Positions 12,775-24,779 are shown, counted from the stretch's first letter. The stretch is 64,000 nt of DNA from Lagopus muta (GCF_023343835.1 NC_064435.1:43242103-43306102), one strand, 5' to 3'. Program-made: numbers and translations. The notes: generated by a model not told the origin, from the letters alone.

Positions 12775-14655
12775 GGCCAGGAAGCAAGGACTGCTATACA
12801 TGCTAGGAAAGCTGCAACAGGTGGTAAGAACTGGCTCCAAGGTGATAGAGAGAAATTCTGATTTTGACATTCAGTTCTGGTAGTAATGAAATGAGTTTCT
12901 GGATTGTAGCTGCTTAGCTGCAACACAAAAGCATTTTCCAGCCAATCAGTGTACAGGACACGCTTTCATGGGTTTCTAATCTTGTTCTTTTCTTGCCTTG
13001 TTCTCTGACTTTGCTAAACAACGCACATTGTATTAGTGGAGCAATGCATATTGATGTTTCCTAGTATTACAGTGAAAAGGGAATACTGATCTCCTTGCTC
13101 CCATTATATGTTAGCGCTATCTCTGTTCAATGGATTACTTGAAGTTTATACAAGTGCCCCAGAGTAATTTGTAATCACCATCTTTAATTTCTATGTCCTT
13201 GCAAAGTAAAATATTAAATTGCTCACTTGTATGTCTTTGCCATGTATTAAAATGACATACAATGTAATGATGAAGGGCCAGATTCTTCTGCTCCACGTTG
13301 TGTAAAATATTTTGGGATTGGTAGAAAACACAATATTACTTTGTATGTGGAAGAGAACAGAACAATTGCAAACAATTTGAAAATCCCTGGAAATAGTCAG
13401 GAGGGACTTTTATCTTTTGAACAGTGCTAGCAACTCTGAAAGTCATGGCAGTTCTTTGTGCGGTTGGGTGGAAGGGCCAGATACTGGTCAAAGACACTGT
13501 CACTACCTGAGCCAAATTCACCTGTAAAGCTCTAACTTTGGGACACTGTACAGAGCGACTTTGTTAGTGGGTAGCTGGTTTGCTGGACCATTCCTTATAA
13601 CCTTACATTTAGGGAAGATGGCATTTACCTTTCTTAATAGATTTTCACAAATTTTGCTTTTCCCTATGGGCAAAAGCTTGTCAAGCAAGTTGTAAGACAG
13701 TCTTTCTGTTTTGTATGTCTTGCTGGAGCTGATGGCTCCCTTGCTTAAGTGATCTCTGGGACCTCCATTACAGTTCTTAACAGTAGTCCTGTAAGATTAG
13801 CAGTTAGATTAATGCGACGTTCCACTATCCCAGTTCAGACCTCTTGCTTCCTTAATCCTTTGTCATAAGCTTTTTCTTTCAGTGGAAAGAGCCTCTAAGG
13901 TCTGGGGTTTGTGCTACACTGCATTAACTTGGAGACAGAAAAAGATACTGTAGTAAATTACTATGGCTGTTCTACATAGCAAAAATCAAACTTCTGCTGA
14001 AAGTTTTACTTTAATGTCTAGACTATAAATGTTTGTGTTGGATGCTACTTGTTCAGATATTGATTGTGGGGACAAAAGACTCTCTTTTCTGAATCACCTT
14101 TTAATTTGGGAAGCAGTAAATCTGAAAGCATCCTGTATATTTCAAAATACCAAGTCTTGATAAAATGATAAATCACTACTTCTATTAATGGTATTTCTGA
14201 AAGCCAGAGAAGAGAAAATGGGAGAAAGTAACTAATAATGCGCTTCATGTAAGGGGTGAGTCAAGGACCAGTAGCATTATCCATTTTATTCTAGAGAATT
14301 TTATGGTAAGAGCTGAAGACAATAACAGGTTTCAGAAAAAATAAACCTTGTGAAGATCTCTACCAAAGAAACGCACATTAAACATTTTTACTTTTTTTTC
14401 CAATACACAGGTTTACATTGCCAGTGGATGAATCTGCATGGTGATTATCAGAGGATAATGGCATTTGAAACGACCTGCTCTAGAATATATGGTGAAAGTC
14501 TACCCATGATCCCTCAGTATCTACTTTATTTTGTTCTTGTGCTGAATCAAATTTATACAAGCTGGAAATGGAAATAATCTTTTTTTTTTTTGGCAATTTT
14601 TCATCTTCTTATATCTGCAATATATTACTGAAGGCTTGTTAGGCATTCAGCTGTA

Positions 14656-15225
14656 TGCTTAGGTAACTCCAAAATAATACTTCCTATCTATTTCCACGGA
14701 ATATACAACAGAGACAAAGAGCATGATAACACTATTGATAGAGCAAACTGTAAACTAAAAAACACTATTTTTCCACATAGTCACCATCATCAGCTATGCA
14801 ATTTTGCCAGTGATGAAGAAGAGTCTGCATGCCATGCTCATAAAAATCTACACCAGTGGAGGTGACCCACTGTTTCACGACTGCTATGATGGTGCCATTG
14901 CTAGGTTGCCCACTCAGTCCATCTTTCATCATCCCAAACAGATGGCAGTCAGAGGGCACCAAATCCAGACTACATGGTGGGTGTCATAGGACAGTTCAGC
15001 AAAGATTGGCAGTGCTCCATGTTCTTCAAACTGGTATATGGCCTGGTGTTACTGTATTACAAGGGAAAAGTTGCCGCCTTCTCTGCTCTGACTCTGGAAG
15101 TTTTAGCCTTCAGCTCAGTCAATGTTGCAGTGTAGTGGTGAGAACAGGTTCGTCCAGGTTCCAGAAAATCCGGAAGGATCACCCCTTCCCTATCCCAAAA
15201 CACGGTGCACATCACTTTACCTACA
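14656..15225 (-). mobile_element. Mariner DNA transposon, 3' half, minus strand
   Basis: This is the C-terminal half and 3' end of a Tc1/mariner-superfamily element resembling chicken Galluhop. The left edge holds a degenerate terminal inverted repeat (TTAGGTAACTCCAAAATAAT), comparable with the TIRs of the copy at 22974-23447. Inside it, reading leftwards, is the short 3' untranslated part and then the transposase C-terminus ending in GDYVEK and a stop. The 5' half, including the left TIR, the DNA-binding domain and the first catalytic Asp, is missing. At about 15225 the element is cut off by a plus-strand CR1. Family assignment is from memory of the consensus, and subfamily is not certain. 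Confidence 0.82.
14765..15222 (-). pseudogene. Mariner transposase pseudogene, C-terminal half
   Basis: An intact mariner transposase (about 350 residues) cuts and pastes its element using a D,D34D catalytic triad. Here only the C-terminal half survives, split over two frames. The first part (15057 to about 15222, minus) encodes GKVMCTVFWDREGVI and a following helix, equivalent to the mariner 'K.V..SVWWD..GVI' region. The second part (14765-14962, minus) carries VPSDCHLFG, which holds the third catalytic Asp, and ends with HHWQNCIADDGDYVEK, the usual mariner C-terminus. Between them is an in-frame stop. The canonical HDNARPHTS box is changed to YSNTRPYTS, so the second catalytic Asp is lost. 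With the first half gone, a stop and a frame change, it cannot make an active enzyme. Confidence 0.82.
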
Positions 15226-15427
15226 TGAGGGTGGTGAGACACTGGAACAGATTGTCCAGAGAGGCTGTGAATCCCCCCTCCCTGGAAGCATTCAAGGCCA
15301 GGCTGGATGGGGCTTTTAACAACCTGGTCTAGAGGGAGGAGTCCCTGCCTACAGCAGGGAGGTTGGAACTACGTGGTCTTAAATGTCCCTTCCAACCCAA
15401 ACCATTCAATGATTCTATGATTCTGTG
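15226..15427 (+). mobile_element. CR1 LINE 3' tail, plus strand
   Basis: A 200-bp 5'-truncated CR1 copy. It begins at GGTGGTGAGACACTGGAACA, passes through the conserved CCTGGAAGCATTCAAGGCCAGGCT and TCCCTTCCAACCCAAACC blocks, and ends in ATGATTCTATGATTCTGTG. On the plus strand a frame open through it reads VVRHWNRLSREAVN then LEAFKARLDGA, the residual CR1 C-terminal signature. It directly abuts the truncated mariner, so either it inserted into the mariner with loss of the mariner 5' half, or a later deletion brought the two together. Confidence 0.9.
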
Positions 15428-17355
15428 TATATTCATCAGTTACAGTCCTAAGTATGACATTATTTGTCTCTTACTTCTTGACTTCCAAGATGCCTACAAG
15501 TATAATAATAACAGTGATTTAAAAACAGTTCCAGCAGATTCCTTAGGTACATCAGATTTCTGCACCATTTAATTTACTGCAAGCAAAAGTGTGAGAAGTT
15601 TATGTCAGAAACAGTTATGAAGAATATTTAAAATGCAAATGTAGCATATGTTTTTTGCATAAACAGAACCAGGCAGTAATGACACTGACTTCGCTGGCTG
15701 TCGCATTAGGTAGAATATGAGCTTTAGGAGTTATCAGTACACTGGATTATACAGTGAAATATTTTAAAAATATATGTTGCCACAATGAGATATAAGAACC
15801 TGCATGAGGTTTTCTGCATAATTTTAGAAAGTGACAAAAAATTAATGTCTTCCTAATACCTTATTTTACTTAGAAATCACATAACTGCATCATGTATTAG
15901 ATCACTGGGTCAGCTTATGATGCATAAAAAAGGACCTTCAAAATGATGCTGGGGGGAAATAAGAATGAAATTATTTTATGAAAAAAAGCTAAAAAAAACC
16001 TCCTTTTTTTCTTTCCACGTAATCATACAATACTGATTATCAGACTGAAAAATTTACAGAATGTAAACTTTTCGTATTTTTATGAAGAAATTTCTTCTAC
16101 AGACAGGCAGATACTGAGAAAATGGATTTGTGTTTTGTGTAAAAACACTGAAATAAGGCTGCCAGGTTGCAGGTCTCCTAGGTGTCATGTTGTTCTTTGG
16201 GCAGAAGGTGGTGCTGTTGATTAGTGACAACACAGCACAAGGTTCTTCCAACATAGATGATCAATTTGCTATCACTGCAGTCATTCTTTATTGAACTTAA
16301 AAGAAGCAGCCATCTGGAACTTATTCCAGTATTTGACTTCAGTTACTTTACTGCTTAACAGTGACCTACAGAACAATTTAACCTCCTCCTTTTTATGTAA
16401 ATCAGAGAGAGCAGCCCAAGAAAGTAAGAGGTATAATGTGATACATAATGTTTTGTTATTTGCTTTAAAACAAAACACAATATGTTACAAAAATAATAAT
16501 TTAAAAACAATAAAAAAAGAAAGCATCAGAATATTATTTGAGAAAGTCAAAGAAAGGCTGTTACAGAGAAAATAAGAAAAAGATTCAAAGGTTTTTTATC
16601 CAGGTGTTCCCAAACTTTTAAAGATTTCTGTTCAGCAGAGCATTTGTATGGGAAAAGAATCTTTTTTTTTTTAATTTTTTTTTTAATTTATTTGCTTATT
16701 TATTTGTTTATTTAAATAGATTCTGCAGTACAGTGCAGAATTCTACTGAAAATGTTTAGTACCTTTAGTGCTCGTGAGACACTGCAGACATCAGGCCTGC
16801 GCTTGGAAAAATGCAGAGAACAAGAGCCTGCATTATGATTTTCCTTCCTCATGCTGATCTTATTATGTGGAAAAAAAACTCCTGTGATCAGAGCTGGAAA
16901 GCTGCTCTGTTGGCAGTATGGATATTTCTAGTGATACACTCAGTCAGGATTCCCACTGCAGCTGTATTTTTTTCTTCTGTTCACTGCAACTAACTTCACT
17001 TTTAGGTAAGTACACTGTGACTACCATAGCCACTAGAAATTAGATCCAAAATACAGTCTTATTTTTTCACTAAATGAGCTGAGGAAGCATTAATTTTTGG
17101 TCACAGGTTAAAGAGCTAAACTGTAATTTGGAGTCTTCTGTAACACATTACCTGGATGATGGTTCCAGGTGTGGCCTCCTCTTCCTCATGCATGTGAAGG
17201 CAGCAGGAATGCTCTGCAGTCCTTGCCAGTTCCTCCAGTTCCCCATCCCCCCAACTTTCTGTTTTATTTCCCCAATACCACAGCTGAGCTTGTTTGAGGA
17301 CTACAACCACAAACAGATGGGCTCTTCTTCTCCATCATTTTTCCTTCTTCCTCTA
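15428..17355. other. Non-coding DNA, no gene seen
   Basis: AT-rich unique sequence with a T- and TTTA-rich tract at 16662-16716. The longest frame (94 codons, 16291-16575) is Asn/Lys-rich and resembles no known protein. Confidence 0.65.
16662..16716. repeat. T-rich / (TTTA)n low-complexity tract
   Basis: Runs of T grade into TTTATTTG/TTTA units over about 55 bp, a degenerate A/T microsatellite. Confidence 0.85.
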
Positions 17356-17535
17356 TAATCATGGAATCGTAGGACGGCTTGGATTGAAAGGGATCTCACA
17401 GATCGTCTAATTCCAACCCCCAGATCAGGCTGCCCATGCCTGGTCCAAGCTGCCCTTGAAAAACACCAGGGGTGGTGCACCTACAGCTCCACTGGGCTGC
17501 CTGTGCCAGCACCTCACAGGGAAAGAGTTGTGGTT
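17356..17535 (-). mobile_element. CR1 LINE 3' tail, minus strand
   Basis: The plus strand begins ATAATCATGGAATCGTAGG, followed by GGATTGAAAGGGATCTCACA and CAACCCCCAGATCAGGCTGCCC, then GGTGGTGCACCTACAGCTCC and CACTGGGCTGCCTGTGCCAG. This is the reverse complement of a CR1 3' end. The 'GGATTGAAAGGGA' wording marks a third 3'-end class different from the other copies in this window. It is 5'-truncated, about 180 bp, with no coding capacity. Confidence 0.9.
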
Positions 17536-18219
17536 CTCATTTCCATGGGTGCTAATCCTTCAGGGGTGAAGCAAAAGCAGCATAAGGAAGAACATATGTG
17601 TTAGACAAGCCTTCTCCTGACCATAAAATCTGAAGCAATCAGCAGGTTAGGTTTTGCTTAAGCAAATTATCACCACCTACTTCATATTTCCTGCCTCTAG
17701 AACACTTTTACTTTTTGAATCCCTTTCTCATCTTGGCTTTCACAGCATGTTACAGTAAATTACTGCAACCTACCATTTAAAGGGATGATATGTGGAAAAG
17801 TATCTTCTTAATTCCTTTTAACTTAACTTTCTGATGAAAGGATTCTTGGGGCAAGAGTGGCCAGAGAGATGTCTCTGAAGTAGCTTTAGGAGTTGTAATG
17901 AATAATCAATCACTTGTTACCTGTCTTTTCCACATATGATTGTCATGAGTTTTCCATATAGCCCTGACTGTAGGCGTATTTCCTAAGGACTTCTGCTGTG
18001 TTTTGGCTCTATGAACTATTCAGTATTTTACATCCACAAGACAGCCATCTGCACGTAACCACAGGCAAAAGCACTTTGGAATATAAAAATATCAAAATTA
18101 GTAGCTGTAAAGCAGTCATATTCTCAAAATAAAGTAAATTTATTTCATAACTAGAGATGAAGAAGCAGAAACATTTAAGTCAGACTGATGACCTAAGGGC
18201 ACAGCATTATAAGTGAATA
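17536..18219. other. Non-coding spacer between CR1 copies
   Basis: Unique AT-rich sequence. No exon, RNA gene or repeat is recognised. Confidence 0.65.
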
Positions 18220-18558
18220 ACACAGAATGATGAAACTGTAGGAATTGGAAGGGATCTCTGGAGATTATTGAGTTCAACCATCTGCTAAAGCAGGGTTCCT
18301 AAAGCATGTTGCAGTGGTAGGTATCCAGGAAGGGACTGAATATCTCCAGAGAAGCAGTCTCCATAACTTCTCTGGGAAGTCTGTTTCAGACCTCTATCAT
18401 CTTCACAGTAAAGAGGCTCTTCCCTGTTTTACTACAGAACTTACTGTGCTCCAGTTTCTGTCCATTGAACCTTGTTCTGCTGTTGCTCACCACCGAAAGG
18501 AGTCCACCCCCATCAACTTGACTCTTACAAGTTTGCAAACAGTGATGAGATCCGAGTG
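18220..18558 (-). mobile_element. CR1 LINE 3' fragment, minus strand
   Basis: The reverse complement of a CR1 3' region of about 340 bp. Landmarks on the plus strand are ACACAGAATGATGAAACTG (tail), GGAATTGGAAGGGATCTCTGG, CTGCTAAAGCAGGGTT, the TCTTCACAGTAAAGAGGCTC block, and CTGTTGCTCACCACCGAAAG. It belongs to the same 3'-end class as 1595-1968, 24.5 kb and 52.3 kb. A plus-strand open frame across it (18314-18559) is antisense to the element and is not a gene. Confidence 0.9.
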
Positions 18559-21500
18559 AGGTGATTTACAAGTTCGGAACCTGTAAAACAATACTGATTC
18601 CCTAGGTTAATGTCACTGTTAAGCATTCTGGAGTTGCTTTCTAAACTCATTGCTTATATTCATTACAGAAATCTGACAGTTGGGTTTTACATTCTGGATG
18701 GTAATTGTGGAAAAATCCTTACTCCAGTCAATCCATTATACTGGATGTCCATAGGGAAACTTGTGTTCAAGGAATGGCTACCAAATTTACTCTGCCAGAT
18801 GCAAGAAGATTAGCAGCTTAGCAACCATGATATCCCTAGGTGCATAACTGGACATCCACTAGAGAGATTAGAGATGAAAATTGGTGGCATTTCAAGATGC
18901 AGCATGTATCTGAGAGCCTTCAGTGCAAATTACAGAATGTGAAACTGCTCTATCAAGAATCCTTGGAGACCATTGTTATTTTTCAAAGTGCTTTCAAGAG
19001 CTTTCACAAAATAGACTTACCTTACGTTGCTCTGTGCAACTACTCCTTCTGCCTCTTTGCTCCTTACACATTCCTCCTGTGACCTGCATTTTTACTTCTC
19101 AAATTGATTTCAATTTTTCTTCTTTACCAAAAAATAAAATCTGTGAAACTGTTTCTTTTCTCAAGCTTCTTATTACCAGAAAGCTTTTTGAATTCTATGA
19201 CATAAAAGTATGCTTCCTATAAAATTTTCATTTTATTCTGTGGTGCATAGGCTCTTGCTATAAAATATTAGTTAATAGAATATACACTGTACTAACGACA
19301 TTTTTACCTCTTTTACTTACCATTTTTTCTTGCCTACATATGTCATGACTGCATCTATATATGCAGAAAGGAAATGATGCAGAAAGAAAATCAAAATATG
19401 CAGATTCAAGATCTTTCTGTCTGAGATTTTGACTCAGGTTAGTACATACTGGAGTAGAATATAATATGGTTTTAATCTAATTACCTTTTTTATGGACATA
19501 CTGCTTTTTTTGGAGGAACAGCAGTAGTGAACTCTCATTTTTGGTTTTTGCTTTCTCAAAACAAGATTTTAATAATCTAAATTACAAGCTGAGGATCTTC
19601 AAAATATCAAGAAACTGAAAAAAATTACCAGTGATAAAACTGCTCCGTGATGTCTAGAAAATATTGAAGTCTATATTCGTTCCTAATTTTGACTAATTAG
19701 TAAGGCCTGTCTTACAAATTTTCCATTCCTGTGGATGTGGCTGAGACATCCCCATACTGAAGAGTGGAACAGAACAACTTGATGGTGAGGCATTCACCAT
19801 TATGGAAATTATCTTGCTCTTTTTGTCTTGCAACCAATGCAGAACTGATAAGCTGAAGTGTAAAATGCTGGTTTTGTCTTTTGTTTATGGAGCTGGAGCT
19901 GGATTGTAGAACAGACATGGTTGGTGTGACCATGGTTATTTTATACTTCGTCAGTTGATTCTTGATTTACTCTTAGAAGGGTGACAAAATACATACATTA
20001 AATGCTGATGCTTCCTGTCTTTGAATATTATACAATTTTAATTATGTCATTGCTCCTCAACAAATGAGGTAATTGTGCTTATAACAATATCAAGGACAAC
20101 AGTAAAAATGGTAACAATTTGTAACAGTGCCTTCAGCTTGAAACCGGCAATTTCAAAATAAATTAGCATGTGTACTGAAAGAAGTTCACATGGAAATTAC
20201 TAGTATCTGAGATAGTCTTTTTCATGGATAGTATTCTTGTGACAAAGCCTCCACATGAGGGATTTCTCTTGATGTTCGGAATAAATATTGATTCTGCTAC
20301 CCTTTGCTTTCTCACAAACCCCACATTAGGCAGCTCTCAAGATAGTCTATTCATGACTCTAGTTTATATCAGCATATCAAGTTCTGCTGAATTGCTAGAG
20401 AGTAGTCATACTGTTGAGACTGTGTCAAGCATAAGAATTATTATCATTTATAACAAGAAAATTATCTTTTCCTCCCATTAATGTGTGGATTATACATGAG
20501 AGAAAGTGATGCACAACTTCTAGAGGGAGGAGAAATTGACACAATATGTGACAAACACTAGTGATTCACTATTAAATGTTTTTTTTCTGTTTGTTTTTAA
20601 TATATACTCCAGAAACCAGAAGTATTTCATTCACAATTTACTGTACTGCAATATAGTGGTGAGTATTATTGATAAATTCCAGGTAGTTCAACAAAATATC
20701 AGAGTGTCTTTGTGCTTGATCTGAGATTTTTCCTGATGAGAAAGCTCATCCATTTTGATGTAAAACAGTACGAACCTGGGACAGCACTTCTGATGCAGAA
20801 AGGGACTGGCAGCAAATGTCTCTATAAATTCATTTGAACTACCAAGTCCAAATGATCTGTTGCCTTCTATAAAGGATGACAATTCATGAAAAATCTGCCA
20901 AGAAAATGAAATACTTCATTGTTTCATTTTTGTATTTGCAAAGCTTGTACTATATTGATAGACAGTTCTTTTGGATGAAGAGTATCATTGCTGTTATGGC
21001 TTTCCTGCTATTTGGCACTGCACATAGACCCATTCCCTGCTATGTACAAGTTCTACACTGGTATCAGAAAAAGTTGTGCATGAGTGAATAATAACTTCAC
21101 AAATAGTCCCTGAACCATTCTGTACATGGCTACACTTCTATTAACTTCAGTAATTACTTCTGCTTACAGCAGCACTTAATTTTTCCCCATGTAATTGCAG
21201 TGATATGCAATGATATTTCAAATCTATGAACATTTGGCAAATTCCTGGAATAATTTTTATAGTATATCTTCCATAAAATGTAGGTCTTCCCTGTATTGGG
21301 AATGATAATAATACTGGTATGTATGAGATGATGATCAGAGCTGTTGTTACTTTAACTTTCCCCTGAATGTTCTTCCTTTCAGAATTTAAAAATGATTTCT
21401 CCATAACCTCTTTTCACACGAAAGCTTTCATCTATTTACTACACCTTTTTTTGAGCACACTTTCATGGTAACTTACTTTTTGCTTACGACATAAATAGGA

Positions 21501-22973
21501 ATGTTTTTAGACCCTGGATATTAATCTCCTTATTGCGTCTCTTTGAACAGAAGAAGAATGTACACTGCCAGAGACTCAGCCTGAATGCAGTATTTCCCCA
21601 TGATAAATATCTTTTCCTTTTCTTCAGCCCTGCAAAGTACTTTTGTCCTTTATTTGCCGCTAATGCTTATGATAAAAAATTAAATTACTGTTCATCCTTT
21701 CAATAAGTTTCCCTCAGAGAATCTCTGCTAAAGAACAAACATTTAAAAGGGATGCAGAAGCTTTAGTTTTATACACAGCCCTACTATATTATTCATTGCA
21801 ATGCATTTTTAATGTCACAGAAAGAAAAGTAAAATATATTTTAATTTCTGGGACTAGGCAGCCAAGTGATCCAGGGAATCGTAAATTCACAAAGGCTGTA
21901 GACAAATGCATACAGTGAAAGAAGAAACAACCCTGAACGAAGACCGAACCCTCTTAACCTCCAGTAACCTTAAGATTTTCATGAGAGAATTGTGAAAACT
22001 CTTCCTGGTTGAAAATCTCCTGAGAATGTCACCATGGCACACAGGCGCTGGAAACCTCTGACCTACAAGCATTCAGTGTGCTTCAGACAATCTTTTTGTT
22101 GGTGGGTTGTTTTTTTTTTTTTTTTTCAGTGGAGAAATAGGTCAGTAAGACTGAGATAATAAAAGAAAAAAATACTGAAAACAAAGCTATAGCTATTAAC
22201 ATAGCTGTCAGGATTATGATCTTCCTCTGCCTCTCCTCCTTACCTTTAGTTCTTATAAAGAAACCAACCTTTTTTCTTTTTTTTTTTGTAGATTTGCTCA
22301 TAAACAAACTCATTTTGACTAAATAATTGCAGTGATTTATGTGAGCATCCTTTTTAGTGTTTGAATCCTGGGTACTATTATATGAGAACAAAGAGTGAAT
22401 AATGTTCCTTACTTTGTTTACGAATTGTCAAAGCTAATGGTTTTCTTTGTGTTGTATTCTCTTGGAATTCAGCAATTTATCTTCAATCCACAAGAGTTAC
22501 AGCATCTAGTAAAAAATCGATTTACAAACCTCTCAGAACATCAGACTGCAGATTAAACCTTATGGACACTGCATTCTTCAAACATGGACGCACCTTTTGT
22601 GCTACACATTGATAGAATTGCATCATTGTTTGATATAATAAACAAAAAGAGGAGCAGAATTCTCAGCTTTTGTTCTGCAATTCACAACAAAGAGTCTCAT
22701 CAGCTGTAATTTTCAAGCGTACATTTTGAAGTTGGAAATTGTGTATAGTTAATAGATATTTCTGTAGATTAAGAAACTTAATTTGCATTGTAGTTTGTCA
22801 AACATATGATAGCAACCCACCCACTGCATGAAATAAAACTGATCAGACATCTGAGAATAATAAAGACAGTTTACTTTTAAATGGTGACTGCAAGAGCTAA
22901 TCATTTTAAAAACATAATTACTTTAATGATGAAATCATCATATTACAAAAACAATTCTCACAAGTTGATAATG
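18559..22973. other. Non-coding DNA, no gene seen
   Basis: About 4.4 kb of AT-rich unique sequence. Open frames reach 102 codons at most, and that one (22083-22391, minus) is inflated by Lys-coding poly(T) tracts at both ends. No splice-bounded exon, RNA gene or interspersed repeat is recognised. There is a T-run at 22110-22126. Confidence 0.6.
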
Positions 22974-23447
22974 TATGAGAGCTACTCTGAAAGTAATGCC
23001 TCCTGTTTTATGATGTTGGCCCACGACACCAGGGGAGGATGTTGGTGGTATAGCAGTGGAGACTGAACCTCCCCACCAATATTCCACTACATGTTGTGGC
23101 TGTGTGACCGATGGCAGCAGAGGAGCAGTATGACAGAATGGCATTTGACATGGAGTTGCGTGTGAAGCAAAGGTGTGTCACTGAATTCCTCTATGAAGAA
23201 AAAATGGCACTCATTGACATTCATCAATGCTTGCTGAAAATTCCAGCAGACTAACCTGTGGATGTGAGTACAGTGAGGTAGTCGGTGGCTGATCTGTTTC
23301 AGCAGAGGCAACAGTGACAGTGGGTCATGTCTGTTGGTACAGATTTTTATGAATGTGGCATGCAGGCTTTTCTTCATCTCTGGCAAAAATAGCTAACGGG
23401 GCTGACTATTCATATTTCATATATTCATACTTTCAGAGCAACTTATA
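22974..23447 (+). mobile_element. Non-autonomous mariner with both TIRs
   Basis: An internally deleted Galluhop-like mariner of about 475 bp. The left terminal inverted repeat (ATGAGAGCTACTCTGAAAGT, then AATGCCTCCT) starts after a TA. The right one (CATACTTTCAGAGCAACTTA) ends at a TA. Mariners insert at TA, so the boundaries fit. The start of the transposase gene survives: from about 23113 it reads MAAEEQYDRMAF then MELRVKQRCVTEFLYEE and DIHQCLL, the N-terminal helix-turn-helix region. After about 23310 the sequence jumps to the C-terminal region (GACAGTGGGTCATG, then GATTTTTATGAATGTGGCAT). Most of the catalytic domain is absent. A second deletion removes the 3' untranslated part just before the right TIR. 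Confidence 0.85.
23113..23310 (+). pseudogene. Mariner transposase N-terminal remnant
   Basis: This is the DNA-binding part of a mariner transposase, which in active elements binds the terminal inverted repeats. A plausible start ATG lies at about 23113, and the frame reads RVKQRCVTEFLYEEKMALID then IHQCLL, like the first helix-turn-helix of mariner proteins. It hits a stop at about 23251 (CAGACTAACC). A residual PVDVSTVR follows, the usual mariner 'S.STV..W' motif, with another stop soon after. None of the catalytic Asp residues is encoded. Read as a dead fragment inside the deleted element. Confidence 0.75.
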
Positions 23448-24522
23448 TTTTATCATTTCAATGGCTTGCCATTATGGATTGCTTAGGACTTATTTTAATG
23501 AAAAACAAGAACACATGTCAGTGCTGGTAGTTGATAATTTTCAAAAGAGGCCTTTATTTTTTATTTTTGTTTTTTGGGGATATTCAGCTGCTTGACAAAT
23601 ACACTGAAAGCTGTGTAAATCATGATAATATTGCATTCCCTCAGTCATTTTATTTTTTTCTCTTCTTGACCAAGACAGAGTTCAGCATTGCCTTGAGATG
23701 CATAGTCTGATTATAGGCTGCAGGTAGATTGCTTGTAAAAATATCAGGGAGTTTTATGGAGTTCACCACTTACACAGTCTAGAAGAATGAGAAAACTTCA
23801 TTATTAGGCATTGGCTGGTAAAGACGTGAGATTAGAAAATGCCTGTGGTCATGAAAGACCTGTGGGAAAGAGGATTAAGTAAAAAAATCTTTAGGCTTGA
23901 AAAACAGTTACAGCTGAAGACAAATTTGGTTTTGATGAAAAGAAAGTTCCATGAGGATGGCATGCAAGGTAATATTTAGGCAGTTTCTGAGTTCATTAAT
24001 TTGTTTTTATGAAGAAATTTTATTACAGACTGGACAGGAAATATCCAGGGGAGCAGAACCAAGTGCAGGAAAGAATATTATTGGAAGATAAACATGGCAA
24101 TAGCTGGATGCACTATGAAAAGATTAAGATACAAAAAGAAATCAGACTTCCAGGGAAAATTGAAAGTATGAGAGCATCACTATAAAGCACAAAAACTATT
24201 TTAATGGAACTGGTAAAAGTTTTGGAAAGAACTCAACAACTTCAAAAACATCAGGAAAACAAAAATAGAATAAACTTACAAAATGCATGAGCTGAGAAGA
24301 AACACAATGGCTAAAACAAAGTCTGATGTTAAAAAAAAAAAAAAAAAAAAAAGGAACACTTTTAACTGCGTTCAGATTTGATGAAAACATGTTTGGGAGG
24401 TAGAAGAGAAATGAAAGAACTGACTGCATTAACAGCTGAACTTACTTGACAACAAGATCCCGCTAAGATAGACATCAGGAAAACAGCAATTTGTAAACAG
24501 AAACAATTTGCAGTGCATTGCA
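23448..24522. other. Purine-rich non-coding DNA
   Basis: No gene is seen. The second half (about 23850-24480) is rich in A and G on the plus strand and includes an A22 run at 24331-24352. Frames on the minus strand across the A22 run are low-complexity. Confidence 0.6.
24331..24352. repeat. Poly(A) tract, A22
   Basis: A run of 22 A. The nearest AATAAA on the plus strand is roughly 60 bases upstream, too far to be a convincing retrocopy tail. Confidence 0.9.
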
Positions 24523-24779
24523 GATAAAGGGCAACAGGCACAGACTGGAACACAGGAAGATCCACATTAATGTGAGGAACAACTTCTTTACTGTCAAGGT
24601 GACAGATACAGTGGAACAGTCTGCTCAGAGAGGTTGTGAAGTTGCCTTCTCTGGAGATATTCACAACTCACCTGGATACTTTCCTGTGCAACCTGTTCTA
24701 GAGAACCTTCTTTAGCAGAGTGTTAGACTAGATTAACAGAGGACCCTTCCAACCCCTACAGTTCTGTGATTCTATGATA
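24523..24779 (+). mobile_element. CR1 LINE 3' tail, plus strand
   Basis: A 5'-truncated CR1 of about 255 bp. On the plus strand it reads HRLEHRKIHINVRNNFFTVK then GDIHNSPGYFPVQPVLENLL, clearly matching the C-terminal region of the longer copy at 53.4-53.56 kb. The tail is CAACCCCTACAGTTCTGTGA followed by TTCTATGATA. It is in the same subfamily class as the 52.3-kb copy but more diverged. Confidence 0.92.

Larger units (their letters stand above)
10907..14655. other. Non-coding DNA, no gene seen
   Basis: AT-rich unique sequence. It contains an A18 run (11680-11697), three copies of GGATAAAT (11927-11950) and a tandem duplication of a roughly 23-bp unit (12726-12774). Open frames are at most 75 codons and match nothing I recognise. 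Confidence 0.65.

Noticed and set aside
13273..13315. GAAGGGCCAGATTCTTCTGC and TGTGTAAAAT, similar to an old amniote repeat phrase
   Set aside because: The match is too short and diverged to support a feature.
14380..14580. A T-rich tract plus CAG at about 14391-14410 followed by an open frame, considered as an internal exon
   Set aside because: Such acceptor-like sites are common in AT-rich DNA. The frame has no protein resemblance and no clear donor site follows.
16600..16623. CCAGGTGTTCCCAAACTTTT, similar to hAT-Charlie terminal repeats (CAGGGGTTCTCAAACTTT)
   Set aside because: No matching inverted copy or 8-bp target duplication could be found in the following few hundred bases. A single short match is weak.
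24300..24352. A22 as the poly(A) tail of a plus-strand processed pseudogene
   Set aside because: The nearest AATAAA is about 60 bases upstream and no coding similarity is seen before it.
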